DNA from: Motiliproteus sediminis
Lineage (GTDB): Bacteria; Pseudomonadota; Gammaproteobacteria; Pseudomonadales; Balneatricaceae
NCBI RefSeq assembly: GCF_017912535.1
Contig: NZ_JAERQK010000001.1
Location: 372,001-436,000, forward strand
Length of the DNA stretch: 64,000 bases
Direction of reading: 5' to 3'
The notes below the pieces were generated by a model, which was given only the letters and a program-made list of their open reading frames with translations, was not told the origin of the DNA and did no database searches. Positions 33,345-44,652 of the stretch are shown piece by piece; position 1 is the first letter of the stretch; each line of letters begins with the position of its first letter. Made by a program: the position numbers and the translations under genes.

Positions 33345-33890
33345 GTGAGTCGTGATGTTTCAATTCAAGCTGTGAATGAGAGCCGCATGCTCGCCGGTTT
33401 TGTCGACAACCCGGCGTCCCGGCTAGAGCAGGTGTTCAACGATATCTATCGGCAGCGGATGCAGGATGTGCCGGTGGTCAACCCCGCAATTCGGGTAGAA
33501 GCGGTGGGGTTCGACGAGTGGGAGGGCCACTGGTTGGGTGTGCTGATCACTCCCTGGTTCATGAACCTGCTGGTGGTACCCAAACAGGGGGCGCCCTGGC
33601 CCGAGTTTGATACCGCGAAACGCAAAGGTGAGGAGATTGCCCTGAGTTTTCCTCAAGGCGCCTACAACTTCTCTGCCCGGGAAGAAGAGGGCATAGGCAG
33701 TTATCTGAGCTGTTCGTTGGCATCGCCGGTGCATGAATGGAACAACCACCTTGAACTGCGCAAAACCGCCCAGGACGTGCTGCGGCTGCTGCGCACGCTG
33801 CCGGTGGTGCAGGTGGACGAAGAGCCAGCCAAAGGCTGCAACCTGTCGCGCCGCAACTTTCTTCGTGGTGGCGATGCGGTTAGCGCCTGA
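33345..33890 (+). CDS. hybE: Hydrogenase assembly chaperone HybE
   Basis: HybE is a chaperone that helps cofactor insertion and twin-arginine export of the hydrogenase. I choose GTG 33345, behind AAGAGGA, giving 181 residues; the earlier in-frame start lies inside the previous gene. Family segments include WLGVLITPWFMNLLVVP and YLSCSLASPVHEW. The end, CNLSRRNFLRGGD, resembles a twin-arginine motif; a similar basic end occurs in E. coli HybE. Confidence 0.9.
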   Translation: MSRDVSIQAVNESRMLAGFVDNPASRLEQVFNDIYRQRMQDVPVVNPAIRVEAVGFDEWEGHWLGVLITPWFMNLLVVPKQGAPWPEFDTAKRKGEEIALSFPQGAYNFSAREEEGIGSYLSCSLASPVHEWNNHLELRKTAQDVLRLLRTLPVVQVDEEPAKGCNLSRRNFLRGGDAVSA

Positions 33891-33937
33891 GCCGATGTGG
33901 GCGAGCGGCGGCACGCCAGCCTGCTGAGACATTTCGC

Positions 33938-35029
33938 ATGAGTATTGCCGGAAAGATCTCCGTTGTGTTGCAGCACAACGCCGAGGTTGAGATCCGCTCC
34001 TCCCGACCTTTACAGTTGACCGCATCGCTGCGGGGATTCGCTGCCGCTGAAATTATCCAGCGGGTGCCTGCGCTGTATGCGCTCTGTGGGCGCGCACAGG
34101 CCCTGGCGGCCCACAGGGCACTGCAGGCCGCGGGTGCATTGGCGCCCTCCGATCGACAGAGCGGCGAACGCGCTGCCGCCGTAGAAGCTGTTCTGGAGGG
34201 AATATGGCGGTTCGCTATCGATCTGCCGCAGTGGGCCGGGGTTTCGTTGTCAATGGCTCCCTTTGCCCGGCTGCGCCATGCCCTGTTGCAGGATGAGAGC
34301 GAGGCTTCCGGAGAGCTGCTGAATCAGTATCTGACCACCCAGTTGCTGGGTGAGGCGCCGGCGCAGTGGGCAAGCGCTGATGGCGAAGCGATGCTGCACT
34401 GGCTTTATCACAGCGATGCGCCCGCTGCCGGTTTGTTGCGTGAAGTCGAAGCGGTATTGCTCGGAGTCGGTGGTGCTGCCGCCGCGGTAACAACGCCCTT
34501 ACTGGCCTGCCCGAGCGATGAGCAGTTGTGCGAGATCGCCCATGCCATGAAAACAGACAGTTATCTGGCAGCGCCGCAATGGCGCGGGGCTTGTGTAGAA
34601 ACCGGTGCCCGCGCGTATCAGCAGGATCACTCCTGGTTTGCCAACGACTCCGTGATGGCGCTGCCGCAAGCGTTGCAACGTCTATTGGCGCGCCTGCTGG
34701 AGCTGGTTTCACTGGTGCGCCATTTAACCGGCAACGGGGTGGCGTTGCCGGTATCGGGGGGGCTGCCACTGTCGGATGGTGATGGTGTCGGTTGGGTTCG
34801 AACGGCACGTGGTGTGTTGCTGCATTATGCCGCCGCTGAGCGCGATCGGGTCAGCGACTACCGTATACTGGCGCCTACGGAATGGAACTTTCACCCCAAG
34901 GGCGTTCTCGCGCGCGCGGTGTCGCCCTGGAACACAGTACCCCCATCGATGCGTCAGCGCTGGCTGGCGTTGCAGGTGATGTCGCTGGACCCCTGTGTGG
35001 CCTATGAACTGGAGGTGTATGATGCATGA
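33938..35029 (+). CDS. hupK: Hydrogenase large-subunit-like scaffold HupK/HoxV
   Basis: This 363-residue protein is related to the large subunit but cannot bind the full metal centre; family members act as scaffolds for Fe(CN)2CO cofactor assembly. The C-terminus DPCVAYELEVYDA mimics the large-subunit DPCxxCxxH but keeps only the first Cys. APTEWNFHPKG and the following LARAV also match HupK. This gene is typical of Hup/Hox oxygen-exposed systems and is absent from E. coli hyb. Its stop overlaps hypA. Confidence 0.85.
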   Translation: MSIAGKISVVLQHNAEVEIRSSRPLQLTASLRGFAAAEIIQRVPALYALCGRAQALAAHRALQAAGALAPSDRQSGERAAAVEAVLEGIWRFAIDLPQWAGVSLSMAPFARLRHALLQDESEASGELLNQYLTTQLLGEAPAQWASADGEAMLHWLYHSDAPAAGLLREVEAVLLGVGGAAAAVTTPLLACPSDEQLCEIAHAMKTDSYLAAPQWRGACVETGARAYQQDHSWFANDSVMALPQALQRLLARLLELVSLVRHLTGNGVALPVSGGLPLSDGDGVGWVRTARGVLLHYAAAERDRVSDYRILAPTEWNFHPKGVLARAVSPWNTVPPSMRQRWLALQVMSLDPCVAYELEVYDA

Positions 35030-35363
35030 GATGTCCCTGGCCGAGGGGGTTATTCAGGTGCTGGAGCAAAGTGCGGCCAGCGAGGGGTTTACGCGGGTCA
35101 AAACCGTTTGGCTGGAGATCGGTCAACTGTCCCATGTGGAACCTGAAGCGATGCGTTTCTGCTTCGACGCGGTGTGCCGCAATACCTTGGCCGAAGGCGC
35201 CCTGCTCGAGATAATCGAGCTGCCGGGTACCGGTTGGTGCCATGAATGCAGCAAAGAGTTTGCCTACCAGGCACGTTACGAGCCTTGTCCCCACTGCGGT
35301 GGTTATCAGGTCCAGATGACCGGCGGGGACGAGATGCGGATCAAAGAACTGGAAGTGGAATAG
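35022..35363 (+). CDS. hypA: Hydrogenase nickel incorporation protein HypA
   Basis: HypA delivers nickel with HypB. MHEMSLAEG holds the conserved Ni ligand His2. The zinc site uses CHEC and CPHC (two CxxC pairs). With the ATG at 35022 the length is 113 residues; an ATG one codon earlier is possible, but the MHE start is universal. GGAGG at 35011-35015 precedes it and the reading frame overlaps the hupK stop. Confidence 0.95.
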   Translation: MHEMSLAEGVIQVLEQSAASEGFTRVKTVWLEIGQLSHVEPEAMRFCFDAVCRNTLAEGALLEIIELPGTGWCHECSKEFAYQARYEPCPHCGGYQVQMTGGDEMRIKELEVE

Positions 35364-35398
35364 CCGCGCTATTCCCCCGGAAGTAAGAGGATATCAGC

Positions 35399-36355
35399 AT
35401 GTGTACAACCTGCGGCTGCGCCAGCGGTAACGCCCGCGTTGAAGGGGATGCGTTGCATTCCGGTCACGATCACCACGAACACGAACACCACCACGATCAT
35501 GGTCACCACCATCACTCGCATACCCTGGATAACCACCACCATGATCACCATCACAGCCACCAGCATGGAGACCATGGTGACCTGCACTACGGTAAGGGAG
35601 CCGCCGGGGCCCATGCGCCCGGTTTGAGTCAGGCACGGATGGTGCAGATTGAGCAGGATATCCTGGGCAAAAATGATCGCTACGCGGCGGAAAACCGTGC
35701 CCGGTTTGCCGCCGCTAACATGCTGGCGCTCAATCTCGTCTCCAGCCCCGGTTCCGGCAAGACCACCCTGCTGACACGCACGCTGGAGGAGAACAGCGGG
35801 CGTTATCAGGCTGGTGTGATCGAGGGCGACCAGCAGACCGCCAATGACGCTGACCGTATCCGGGCTACCGGGGTGAAGGCGGTGCAGATCAATACCGGCA
35901 AAGGCTGTCATCTGGATGCTCATATGGTAGGGCATGCACTGGAGCAGTTTGAGCTGGGTGAGCGTGGAGTGCTGTTTATCGAAAACGTCGGCAACCTGGT
36001 ATGTCCGGCGGCGTTCGATCTGGGCGAGGCGCACAAGGTGGCGATCCTGTCGGTCACCGAGGGGGAGGACAAACCGCTCAAGTATCCGGACATGTTCCAT
36101 GCCGCCGATCTGATGATCCTTAACAAGACCGATCTATTGCCCTACTTGGATTTCGATGTCGATCAATGTATCGAGTACGCTCGCCGGGTTAACCCCGATA
36201 TCGAAGTGATCCAGTTGTCGGCGCGTAGCGGTGAGGGTATGAATTTGTGGTACCAGTGGATTGAAGATCGTCACGACGCTCTGCTGCAGCAAAAGCTGGA
36301 TCAGCTGGAAGCCCAGGCTGCCGCGCTGCGCGCCTCTCTGGAAAAACAACCCTAA
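35399..36355 (+). CDS. hypB: Hydrogenase nickel GTPase HypB with His-rich region
   Basis: HypB inserts and may store nickel. The 318-residue protein starts MCTTCGCAS, the high-affinity Ni site CxxCGC. An exceptionally His-rich segment (about residues 20-62, with over twenty His in [17 protein letters not shown]-like runs) follows, then the G-domain: Walker [21 protein letters not shown] and NKTDLLP. The His-rich insertion suggests nickel storage, as in the rhizobial HypB. It begins 35 bases after hypA. Confidence 0.96.
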   Translation: MCTTCGCASGNARVEGDALHSGHDHHEHEHHHDHGHHHHSHTLDNHHHDHHHSHQHGDHGDLHYGKGAAGAHAPGLSQARMVQIEQDILGKNDRYAAENRARFAAANMLALNLVSSPGSGKTTLLTRTLEENSGRYQAGVIEGDQQTANDADRIRATGVKAVQINTGKGCHLDAHMVGHALEQFELGERGVLFIENVGNLVCPAAFDLGEAHKVAILSVTEGEDKPLKYPDMFHAADLMILNKTDLLPYLDFDVDQCIEYARRVNPDIEVIQLSARSGEGMNLWYQWIEDRHDALLQQKLDQLEAQAAALRASLEKQP

Positions 36356-36368
36356 GGACCGCTGACCG

Positions 36369-37837
<1,469 letters not shown>

Positions 37838-37838
<1 letters not shown>

Positions 37839-40213
37839 TGAGGCCGGCAACGCAACACAGCGGCAGGGTTGCCGGGGAGTCTTTACAGGGGTGTCTGCTA
37901 AGGCTGGGCGGCCAGGTCCAGGGGGTCGGTTTTCGGCCTTTCGTGCACAACCTGGCCGAGCGCCTTGGCGTGATCGGCCAGGTCAGCAACGATGCCGCCG
38001 GCGTGCTGATCGAAGCCTGGGCAGATGGTCGTACTCTGGATCATTTTGCGGCCGCGCTGATCAAGGAAGCGCCGCCAATGGCGTTGGTCGATGCCCTGTC
38101 CCGAGAGCCCCTTGATCGAAATCAGCCGGCTCAGCCGACTTTTACCATTGCTGCCAGTGGCGGCGGTGAGGTCAGCGTGGGGGTAACGCCCGATGCCAAC
38201 GTCTGCCCCGAATGTCTGCAGGAGCTTTTTGACCCTACTGATCGCCGCTATCGCTATCCCTTTATCAACTGTACCCATTGCGGCCCGCGCTATAGCCTGA
38301 TTCGCGCCCTCCCTTACGATCGTCCCAATACCACCATGAGCGCCTTTGCGTTGTGTGGCCGCTGTGACAGCGAGTACCGGGATCCGACCGATCGCCGTTT
38401 TCACGCCCAGCCGACCTGCTGCGCGGACTGTGGACCGCAACTTGAACTCCGTGACGCTCGCGGGCGGATAACGGACGCCAAAGACCCGATCGCCGCTACT
38501 GTCCGGCGGCTGCTGGATGGCGAGATCGTGGCGATCAAGGGGCTGGGCGGGTATCACCTGGTGTGCGATGCGCGTAATCCCGCTGCGGTCGCGCGTCTGC
38601 GCGAGCGCAAGCAGCGGGAGGAAAAGCCCTTTGCAGTGATGGGTGCCAACCTGGCGTCGCTCCGTCAGGTGGCCCGGGTGAACGCTGCCAACAGCGCCAG
38701 TTTATGCAGCAGTGTGGCGCCTATCGTGCTCTGTCCGCGTCAGCCCAACGATACGCTGATCGGGATTGCCCCGGGATTGAGCTGGCTGGGTCTGATGCTG
38801 CCGCATACACCGTTGCATTATCTGCTATTCCACCAGGCTGCCGGTCAGCCGGCCGGCATGGAATGGTTGCAACAACCGCAGAAGCTGTTGCTGGTGATGA
38901 CCAGCGGTAACCGCAGTGGCGAGCCGCTGGTGACCGATAACCCGCAGGCGCTGGACAAGCTGGCCGGCATCGCTGATGCCTGGCTGCTGCATGATCGTGA
39001 TATTCACACCCGTTGCGATGATTCGGTGCTGCATGGTGGCAGCGAACCACCGACGGTGATCCGTCGTGGACGAGGGCTGGCTCCGCGGGTAGTGGCGCTC
39101 AATGTCGACGGCCCTCCGGTGTTGGCGCTGGGGCCGTATTTTAAGAACACCCTTTGCGTCACCAAGAGTAACCGTGCTTACGTGTCGCAATACGTAGGAG
39201 ACCTGGATAACGCTGACAACTGCCGCACGCTGGAACAGACGGCCTCCCAGTTAGCGCAACTGATGGCGGTGGAGCCGGCGCTTATCGCCATTGACCGCCA
39301 CCCTGATTTTTACAGCAGTCGTCTGGGTCAGCAGTTGGCCAGAGAGCGCGGTTTGCCGCTGGTCAGGGTTCAGCATCATCATGCCCATATTGCGGCGGTG
39401 ATGGCGGAGCATCAGCTGGATGGCGCGGTGCTGGGGCTGGCGCTGGATGGCACCGGACTGGGCGACGACAACCAGCTCTGGGGCGGCGAGTTGTTGCAGG
39501 TGGAGGGCGCTTCATATCAGCGTTTGAGCGGATTGGCGCCGCTGCCCTTGGTGGGCGGTGACCGGGCGGCAAAGGAGCCCTGGCGGCTGGGGGCAGCGGT
39601 GCTGCACCAGCTGGGGCTTGGTGATCAGATTGAACGTCGGTTCGCCAGCCAGCCGGGCGCGGATCTGATACGTCAGATGCTGGAGCGGGGCAGTCACTGT
39701 CCGTACACCAGCAGTATGGGGCGCTGGTTTGACGCGGCCGCGGGGCTGCTTGGGATCAAGCCGGTCGTGTGCTACGAAGCGCAGGCGGCGATGATGCTCG
39801 AAGGGCTGGCTGAAAGTTACGGTCCGGCCACAGAGGAATCGCTCAGGGCTTGCGTTAACGCCAACGGTGAACTCGACCTGCTACCACTGATGGCACGGCT
39901 CCTCGATGTGGCGGATCCGGCGGAAGGCGCGGCACTGTTCCAACAACAGCTGGTAGGCGGTTTGAGTCGCTGGACATTATCCCGGGCACAACAGGCTGGC
40001 CTGAACCGGGTGGTGCTGGCGGGCGGCTGCTTTCTCAATCAGGCCCTGCGGCGCCAGCTCAGCGAGGCGTTACGTCAGCAGGGGTTACAGGTGTTTACCG
40101 CCGAGCGGCTGCCCTGTAATGATGGCGGCATCAGTCTTGGGCAGGCCTGGGTGGCGCTGCAGCAATGGCAGCAGCCACCCAAAACAACCAACCCGGAGCG
40201 GGTAACGGAGTAG
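37838..40213 (+). CDS. hypF: Carbamoyltransferase HypF
   Basis: HypF makes thiocarboxamide on HypE from carbamoyl phosphate, the source of the active-site cyanide. The 791-residue protein has an acylphosphatase domain ([19 protein letters not shown]), two zinc-finger-like units (CPECLQEL to CTHCGPRYS, and CGRCDSEY to CCADCGPQ), a YrdC-like domain and the C-terminal Kae1-like domain with [15 protein letters not shown] and DGTGLGDD. Length and order are canonical. It is followed by hypC 4 bases on. Confidence 0.96.
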
Positions 40214-40217
40214 ACGT

Positions 40218-40466
40218 ATGTGTTTGGCAATTCCAGTTCGGGTCGAATCCCTGATCGATGAAGAGACCGCGCTGGCCGATATCGGTGGGGTCAAAAAAGA
40301 GATCAACGTCGCGCTGATCGAAGATCTGGCAGTGGGGGATTACGTGATTCTGCACGTCGGCTTTGCACTCAACAAAATCGACCCTGAGGAAGCTGCCAAA
40401 ACCCTGGCACTGTTTGCCGAACTGGACGAAGCAGCCCAACGCGAGGCGATTGAGGCCAGCCTATGA
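40218..40466 (+). CDS. hypC: Hydrogenase chaperone HypC, second copy
   Basis: The 82-residue protein begins [15 protein letters not shown], with the essential N-terminal Cys and [27 protein letters not shown] in HypC style. HypC cooperates with HypD in Fe(CN)2CO assembly and delivers it to the large subunit. Its tight linkage with hypD (4-base overlap) supports the HypD-partner role, in contrast to the paralogue at 33083. Confidence 0.95.
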   Translation: MCLAIPVRVESLIDEETALADIGGVKKEINVALIEDLAVGDYVILHVGFALNKIDPEEAAKTLALFAELDEAAQREAIEASL

Positions 40467-41632
40467 AATACGTTGACGAGTTCCGCGACGGTCAGTTGGC
40501 GCGAGATATTGCGGCCAAAATCAGTATCGAGGCTGATCCGGAGCGCCAGTATAACCTGATGGAATTTTGTGGCGGCCACACCCACGCCATCTTTCGCTAC
40601 GGTATTCCCGACCTGCTGCCGGACAATGTGCGCATGATCCACGGACCGGGCTGTCCGGTGTGCGTTTTGCCGATCAATCGTCTGGACACGGCCATTGAAC
40701 TGGCGGTCACCCATGGGGTGATTCTCTGCTCCTATGGCGACATGATGCGGGTGCCGGGCTCACGCAAGCGCAGCCTGCTCAAGGCCCGCGCTGAAGGCGC
40801 AGACGTGCGTATGGTGTACTCCTGCGCCGATGCGCTGAAGATCGCTCAGCAGAATCCGGAGCGCGAGGTGGTGTTCTTCGCTATCGGATTCGAAACCACC
40901 ACTCCACCCACGGCGCTGGTGTTGCATCAGGCCGAGAAGCTGGGTCTGACCAATTTCAGCGTGTTCTGTAACCATGTGCTGACCCCGGCGGCGATCAGCA
41001 ACATTTTGGAATCTCCGGAAGTGCGTGAGCTGGGCATTCTGCCGCTGGACGGTTTTATCGGACCCGCCCATGTCAGTACTGTAATCGGCAGTCAGCCCTA
41101 CGACTATTTCGCCGAGGAGTACCAGAAGCCGGTGGTGATCGCCGGCTTTGAACCGCTCGATGTGCTGCAGGCTATCCGGATGCTGGTGCGCCAGCTGAAC
41201 GAGGGCCGGGCAGAGGTGGAGAACGAGTTTTCCCGCGCAGTGACGCCGGCCGGAAACGAGCGGGCAAAATCGCTGGTGGCCGATACCTTTGAGCTGCGTC
41301 GGGTGTTTGAGTGGCGGGGCTTGGGGCTGGTGCCCTACAGCGCGCTGAAGATCAAGCAGCGTTTTGCCGCGTTTGATGCCGAACGCCGTTTTACCCTTGA
41401 TTACAAGAGCGCGCAGGAGAACAAAGCCTGCGAATGTGGTGCCATCTTGCGCGGAGTGAAAAACCCGCGTGACTGCAAACTGTTCGGCAACCAATGCACA
41501 CCGGAGAACCCGCTTGGCTCCTGCATGGTGTCGTCGGAGGGGGCCTGCGCCGCCTATTACAGCTATGGCCGCTACCAAGAGCGTGAGCGGACTATCGCCA
41601 CCGACTCGCCGCAGAGCCCACAATCCAACTGA
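40463..41632 (+). CDS. hypD: Hydrogenase maturation protein HypD
   Basis: HypD is the iron-sulfur scaffold on which the Fe(CN)2CO unit is built. The 389-residue protein shows the conserved motifs [40 protein letters not shown] and the C-terminal cysteine set [40 protein letters not shown]. Length is standard. It overlaps hypC and is followed by hypE 18 bases later. Confidence 0.97.
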   Translation: MKYVDEFRDGQLARDIAAKISIEADPERQYNLMEFCGGHTHAIFRYGIPDLLPDNVRMIHGPGCPVCVLPINRLDTAIELAVTHGVILCSYGDMMRVPGSRKRSLLKARAEGADVRMVYSCADALKIAQQNPEREVVFFAIGFETTTPPTALVLHQAEKLGLTNFSVFCNHVLTPAAISNILESPEVRELGILPLDGFIGPAHVSTVIGSQPYDYFAEEYQKPVVIAGFEPLDVLQAIRMLVRQLNEGRAEVENEFSRAVTPAGNERAKSLVADTFELRRVFEWRGLGLVPYSALKIKQRFAAFDAERRFTLDYKSAQENKACECGAILRGVKNPRDCKLFGNQCTPENPLGSCMVSSEGACAAYYSYGRYQERERTIATDSPQSPQSN

Positions 41633-41650
41633 TTTTCAACGAGCATTAGC

Positions 41651-42706
41651 ATGAGCAGAGAACAATCCCATCGCCGGTTTAATCACGATCTGGATCTCGA
41701 TAACGGCCGGGTGGAGATGATTCACGGCAGCGGTGGCAAGGCGATGGCCCAACTGATCGATCAGCTGTTTATCCGCGCCTTCAGCAACGAGTGGCTGGAT
41801 GCCCAGAACGACCAGGCCTGTTTCGAACTGCCGCCGGGGCGGGTGGTAATGGCGACCGACAGTCACGTTATCTCGCCACTGTTTTTTCCCGGCGGTGATA
41901 TCGGTTGCCTGTCGGTACATGGCACCATCAACGACGTCGCCATGTCGGGCGCCACGCCTTGTTATCTGGCGGCTGGTTTCATTCTCGAAGAGGGGTTTCC
42001 GCTCGCGGATTTGGCCCGGATCGTCGAGTCGATGGCCGCCGCGGCGAAAAGCGCCGGGGTGCCTATTGTTACCGGTGACACCAAGGTGGTCGAGAAGGGC
42101 AAGGGTGATGGCTGCTTTATTACCACCACCGGAGTTGGGGTGGTCGCGCCGGAACTTGAACTCGGTGGTGACCGGGTTAAGCCGGGCGACAAAGTGCTGG
42201 TGTCGGGCACCCTTGGCGACCACGGCGTGGCGATCATGTCGCTGCGCGAAAACCTGACCTTTGCAACCACCATCGAATCCGACAGCCAGGCCCTGCACGG
42301 TCTGGTGGCGGAGATGGTCGAGGCGGTGCCTGAACTGCACTGCCTGCGGGACCCGACCCGGGGTGGCCTGGCCACCACTCTGAACGAGATTGCCCAGCAG
42401 TCCGCGGTCGGGGTCCAGATCTACGAAGCCGCTATCCCGCTGAAGCCGCAAGTCAGTGCGGCCTGCGAGTTTCTGGGGCTGGACCCCCTTTATGTGGCCA
42501 ACGAAGGCAAACTGGTAGCGTTTTGTCCCGCCGAGCGGGCCGAGCAGTTGTTGGCGGTGATGCGTGCTCACCCACAGGGAGCGGATGCTGCCATTATCGG
42601 TGAGGTGGTGGCGGATGATCACTGCTTTGTGCAGATGGAAACCGCCTTTGGCGGTAATCGGATGGTCGACTATATCAACGGCGAGCAGCTCCCCCGCATC
42701 TGTTGA
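41651..42706 (+). CDS. hypE: Hydrogenase maturation protein HypE
   Basis: HypE dehydrates its C-terminal thiocarboxamide to thiocyanate and passes cyanide to iron. The 351-residue protein ends PRIC with the essential terminal Cys. Other motifs are MIHGSGGKAM, VMATDSHVISPLFFPGGDIG (ATP/PurM-like fold) and LRDPTRGGLATTLNEIA. It closes the hyp block before a 160-base gap with a hairpin repeat. Confidence 0.97.
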   Translation: MSREQSHRRFNHDLDLDNGRVEMIHGSGGKAMAQLIDQLFIRAFSNEWLDAQNDQACFELPPGRVVMATDSHVISPLFFPGGDIGCLSVHGTINDVAMSGATPCYLAAGFILEEGFPLADLARIVESMAAAAKSAGVPIVTGDTKVVEKGKGDGCFITTTGVGVVAPELELGGDRVKPGDKVLVSGTLGDHGVAIMSLRENLTFATTIESDSQALHGLVAEMVEAVPELHCLRDPTRGGLATTLNEIAQQSAVGVQIYEAAIPLKPQVSAACEFLGLDPLYVANEGKLVAFCPAERAEQLLAVMRAHPQGADAAIIGEVVADDHCFVQMETAFGGNRMVDYINGEQLPRIC

Positions 42707-42743
42707 GAACGGTCTTTTTATTCCATGCCGGTGTTAGCCGGTC

Positions 42744-42788
42744 GGACGAAAATGCTCACGTACCTATGTACGCTCCGCTTCTTCGTCC
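42744..42788. repeat. Imperfect palindromic intergenic element after hypE
   Basis: Outer arms GGACGAA/TTCGTCC (42744-42750 and 42782-42788) enclose an inner hairpin CGTAC-CTAT-GTACG (42759-42772). It resembles the REP-like hairpin elements found in intergenic regions of many gammaproteobacteria. I found only this copy in the window. Confidence 0.55.
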
Positions 42789-42866
42789 TCGCGGCTGCCT
42801 TGGCCTGAAATAAAGATCCCGCTCTCAATGGGTCTTGAGCGTTGTAGAAAAAAGAAACTGGAAACG

Positions 42867-44594
42867 ATGCGGATACTATTTTTGACCCACAGCTTTAACT
42901 CCCTCAGCCAGCGCCTGTTCGTGGAGCTGACCGCGCGCGGCCACGAGGTGTCGATCGAGTTTGACATCAACGATGCGGTGGCTGAGGAGGCGGTGGCGCT
43001 GTTCCAGCCAGCGTTGATCGTTGCGCCGTTTCTAAAGCGCGCTATCCCCGAATCGATCTGGCGTAACCATCTGTGTCTGATTGTGCACCCCGGTATCAAG
43101 GGCGATCGAGGACCGTCGTCGCTGGACTGGGCGATTCTGCGCGGAGAGACGCGCTGGGGCGTGACCTGTCTGCAGGCCGACGCCGAGATGGATGCCGGTG
43201 ATATCTGGTCAGCGGTCGAGTTTGAAATGCGTGACGCCAGCAAGGGCAGTCTTTACCGTAATGAGGTCGCCGATGCGGCGGTCACCGCGGTTTTGGAGGC
43301 GATTGAAAAACTACAGCAGGGTAACTGTCAGCCCGAGCCTTTGGACTACAGCCGCGACGATGTGCGTGGTCAGTGGCACTGCCTGATGAGCCAGGCTGAG
43401 CGCTGCATCGACTGGCGCCGGGATGATACCGCAACCGTGCTGCGTAAGGTGCGGTCGGCTGACGGGGTGCCAGGGGTGCGGGACCGGATCGGCGAGCGCG
43501 ATTACTTTCTCTATAACGCCCATCCTGAAGGTGACCTGAGCGGCGTGCCCGGCGCATTGCTGGCCCGGCGAGACGGAGCGATCTGCCGCGCAACTATCGA
43601 TGGCGCGGTATGGATCACCCACCTGCGGCCGGCGGTACCCGAGTCTGGTGAATTCGGATTCAAGCTGCCAGCGGTGCAGGTGCTGGGGGAGTTGGCGGCA
43701 GAGTTACCGCTGTCAGAACTGGCGATCGATGCGCTGCCGCAACACCCCACCTGGCAGGAGATTCGCTACCGCGAGGCCAACGGTGTCGGCTATCTGCACT
43801 TTGACTGCTACAACGGGGCCATGGACAGCAGCCAGTGTATGCGTCTGCGCGACGCGGTGCTGTACGCCGCTCAGCGGCCGGTAAAGGTGCTGGTGTTGAT
43901 GGGCGGTTGTGATTTCTGGAGCAATGGTATCCATCTGAATCAGATTGAAGCGGCGGACAGTGCGTCTGATGAGTCATGGCGTAATATCAATGCGATGGAT
44001 GATCTTTGTCAGGCGTTGGTTGAGAATTGTCAGCAGCTGGTGATCGCGGCTATGCAGGGCAATGCCGGGGCTGGCGGGGTGTTTTTGGCGCTGGCGGCGG
44101 ATGAGGTCTGGGCACGCAACGGGGTGGTACTGAATCCTCACTACAAGGGCATGGGTAATCTGTACGGCTCCGAATACTGGACCTACCTGTTGCCCAAGCG
44201 CGTCGGAGAGCAACAGGCGGCGGCGTTGACCCACAACCGTTTGCCGCTATCGGCCCGGCAGGCCGCTGACGCGGGACTGTTGGATCTGGTGATTGAGGGT
44301 GATTCGTTCTCTTTTGTCGCAGCGGTACAGGCCCGCGCCGAGGCGCTGAGCCTGAGTGAGCAGATTGACGAACGGCTGGATAGAAAACGCACCACCCGGC
44401 TGCATGACGAACAGCAAAAACCCTTGTCGGCCTACCGTGCCGAGGAGCTGGAAAAGATGAAACTCAACTTCTTTGGCTTCGATCCCAGTTACCATGTGGC
44501 GCGCTATCACTTTGTCGAAAAACTTCCCAAAGCGAGGACACCGGCATATCTTGCCAGACACCGGCGCGTGGTCGGCGCCAAGCAGCGCCCCTGA
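42867..44594 (+). CDS. hoxX: HoxX, CO-supplying hydrogenase maturation protein
   Basis: HoxX uses formyl-tetrahydrofolate to make the active-site CO under aerobic conditions. The 575-residue protein has an N-terminal formyltransferase-like domain (MRILFLTHSFNSLSQRLFVE, LIVHPGIKGDRGPSSLDWAIL) and a C-terminal enoyl-CoA-hydratase-like domain (FWSNGIHLNQIEAA, AMQGNAGAGGVFLALAADEV, GNLYGSEYWTYLLPKRVG). The start MRILF at 42867 fits family alignments but has a weak ribosome site; ATG 42828 is an alternative. HoxX is typical of aerobic hydrogen oxidisers. Confidence 0.93.
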   Translation: MRILFLTHSFNSLSQRLFVELTARGHEVSIEFDINDAVAEEAVALFQPALIVAPFLKRAIPESIWRNHLCLIVHPGIKGDRGPSSLDWAILRGETRWGVTCLQADAEMDAGDIWSAVEFEMRDASKGSLYRNEVADAAVTAVLEAIEKLQQGNCQPEPLDYSRDDVRGQWHCLMSQAERCIDWRRDDTATVLRKVRSADGVPGVRDRIGERDYFLYNAHPEGDLSGVPGALLARRDGAICRATIDGAVWITHLRPAVPESGEFGFKLPAVQVLGELAAELPLSELAIDALPQHPTWQEIRYREANGVGYLHFDCYNGAMDSSQCMRLRDAVLYAAQRPVKVLVLMGGCDFWSNGIHLNQIEAADSASDESWRNINAMDDLCQALVENCQQLVIAAMQGNAGAGGVFLALAADEVWARNGVVLNPHYKGMGNLYGSEYWTYLLPKRVGEQQAAALTHNRLPLSARQAADAGLLDLVIEGDSFSFVAAVQARAEALSLSEQIDERLDRKRTTRLHDEQQKPLSAYRAEELEKMKLNFFGFDPSYHVARYHFVEKLPKARTPAYLARHRRVVGAKQRP

Positions 44595-44652
44595 GTTGCG
44601 AATTGTCACATAACCACGTAAAACAGATGGACCTGTTCAAGGAAGGTTTGCC

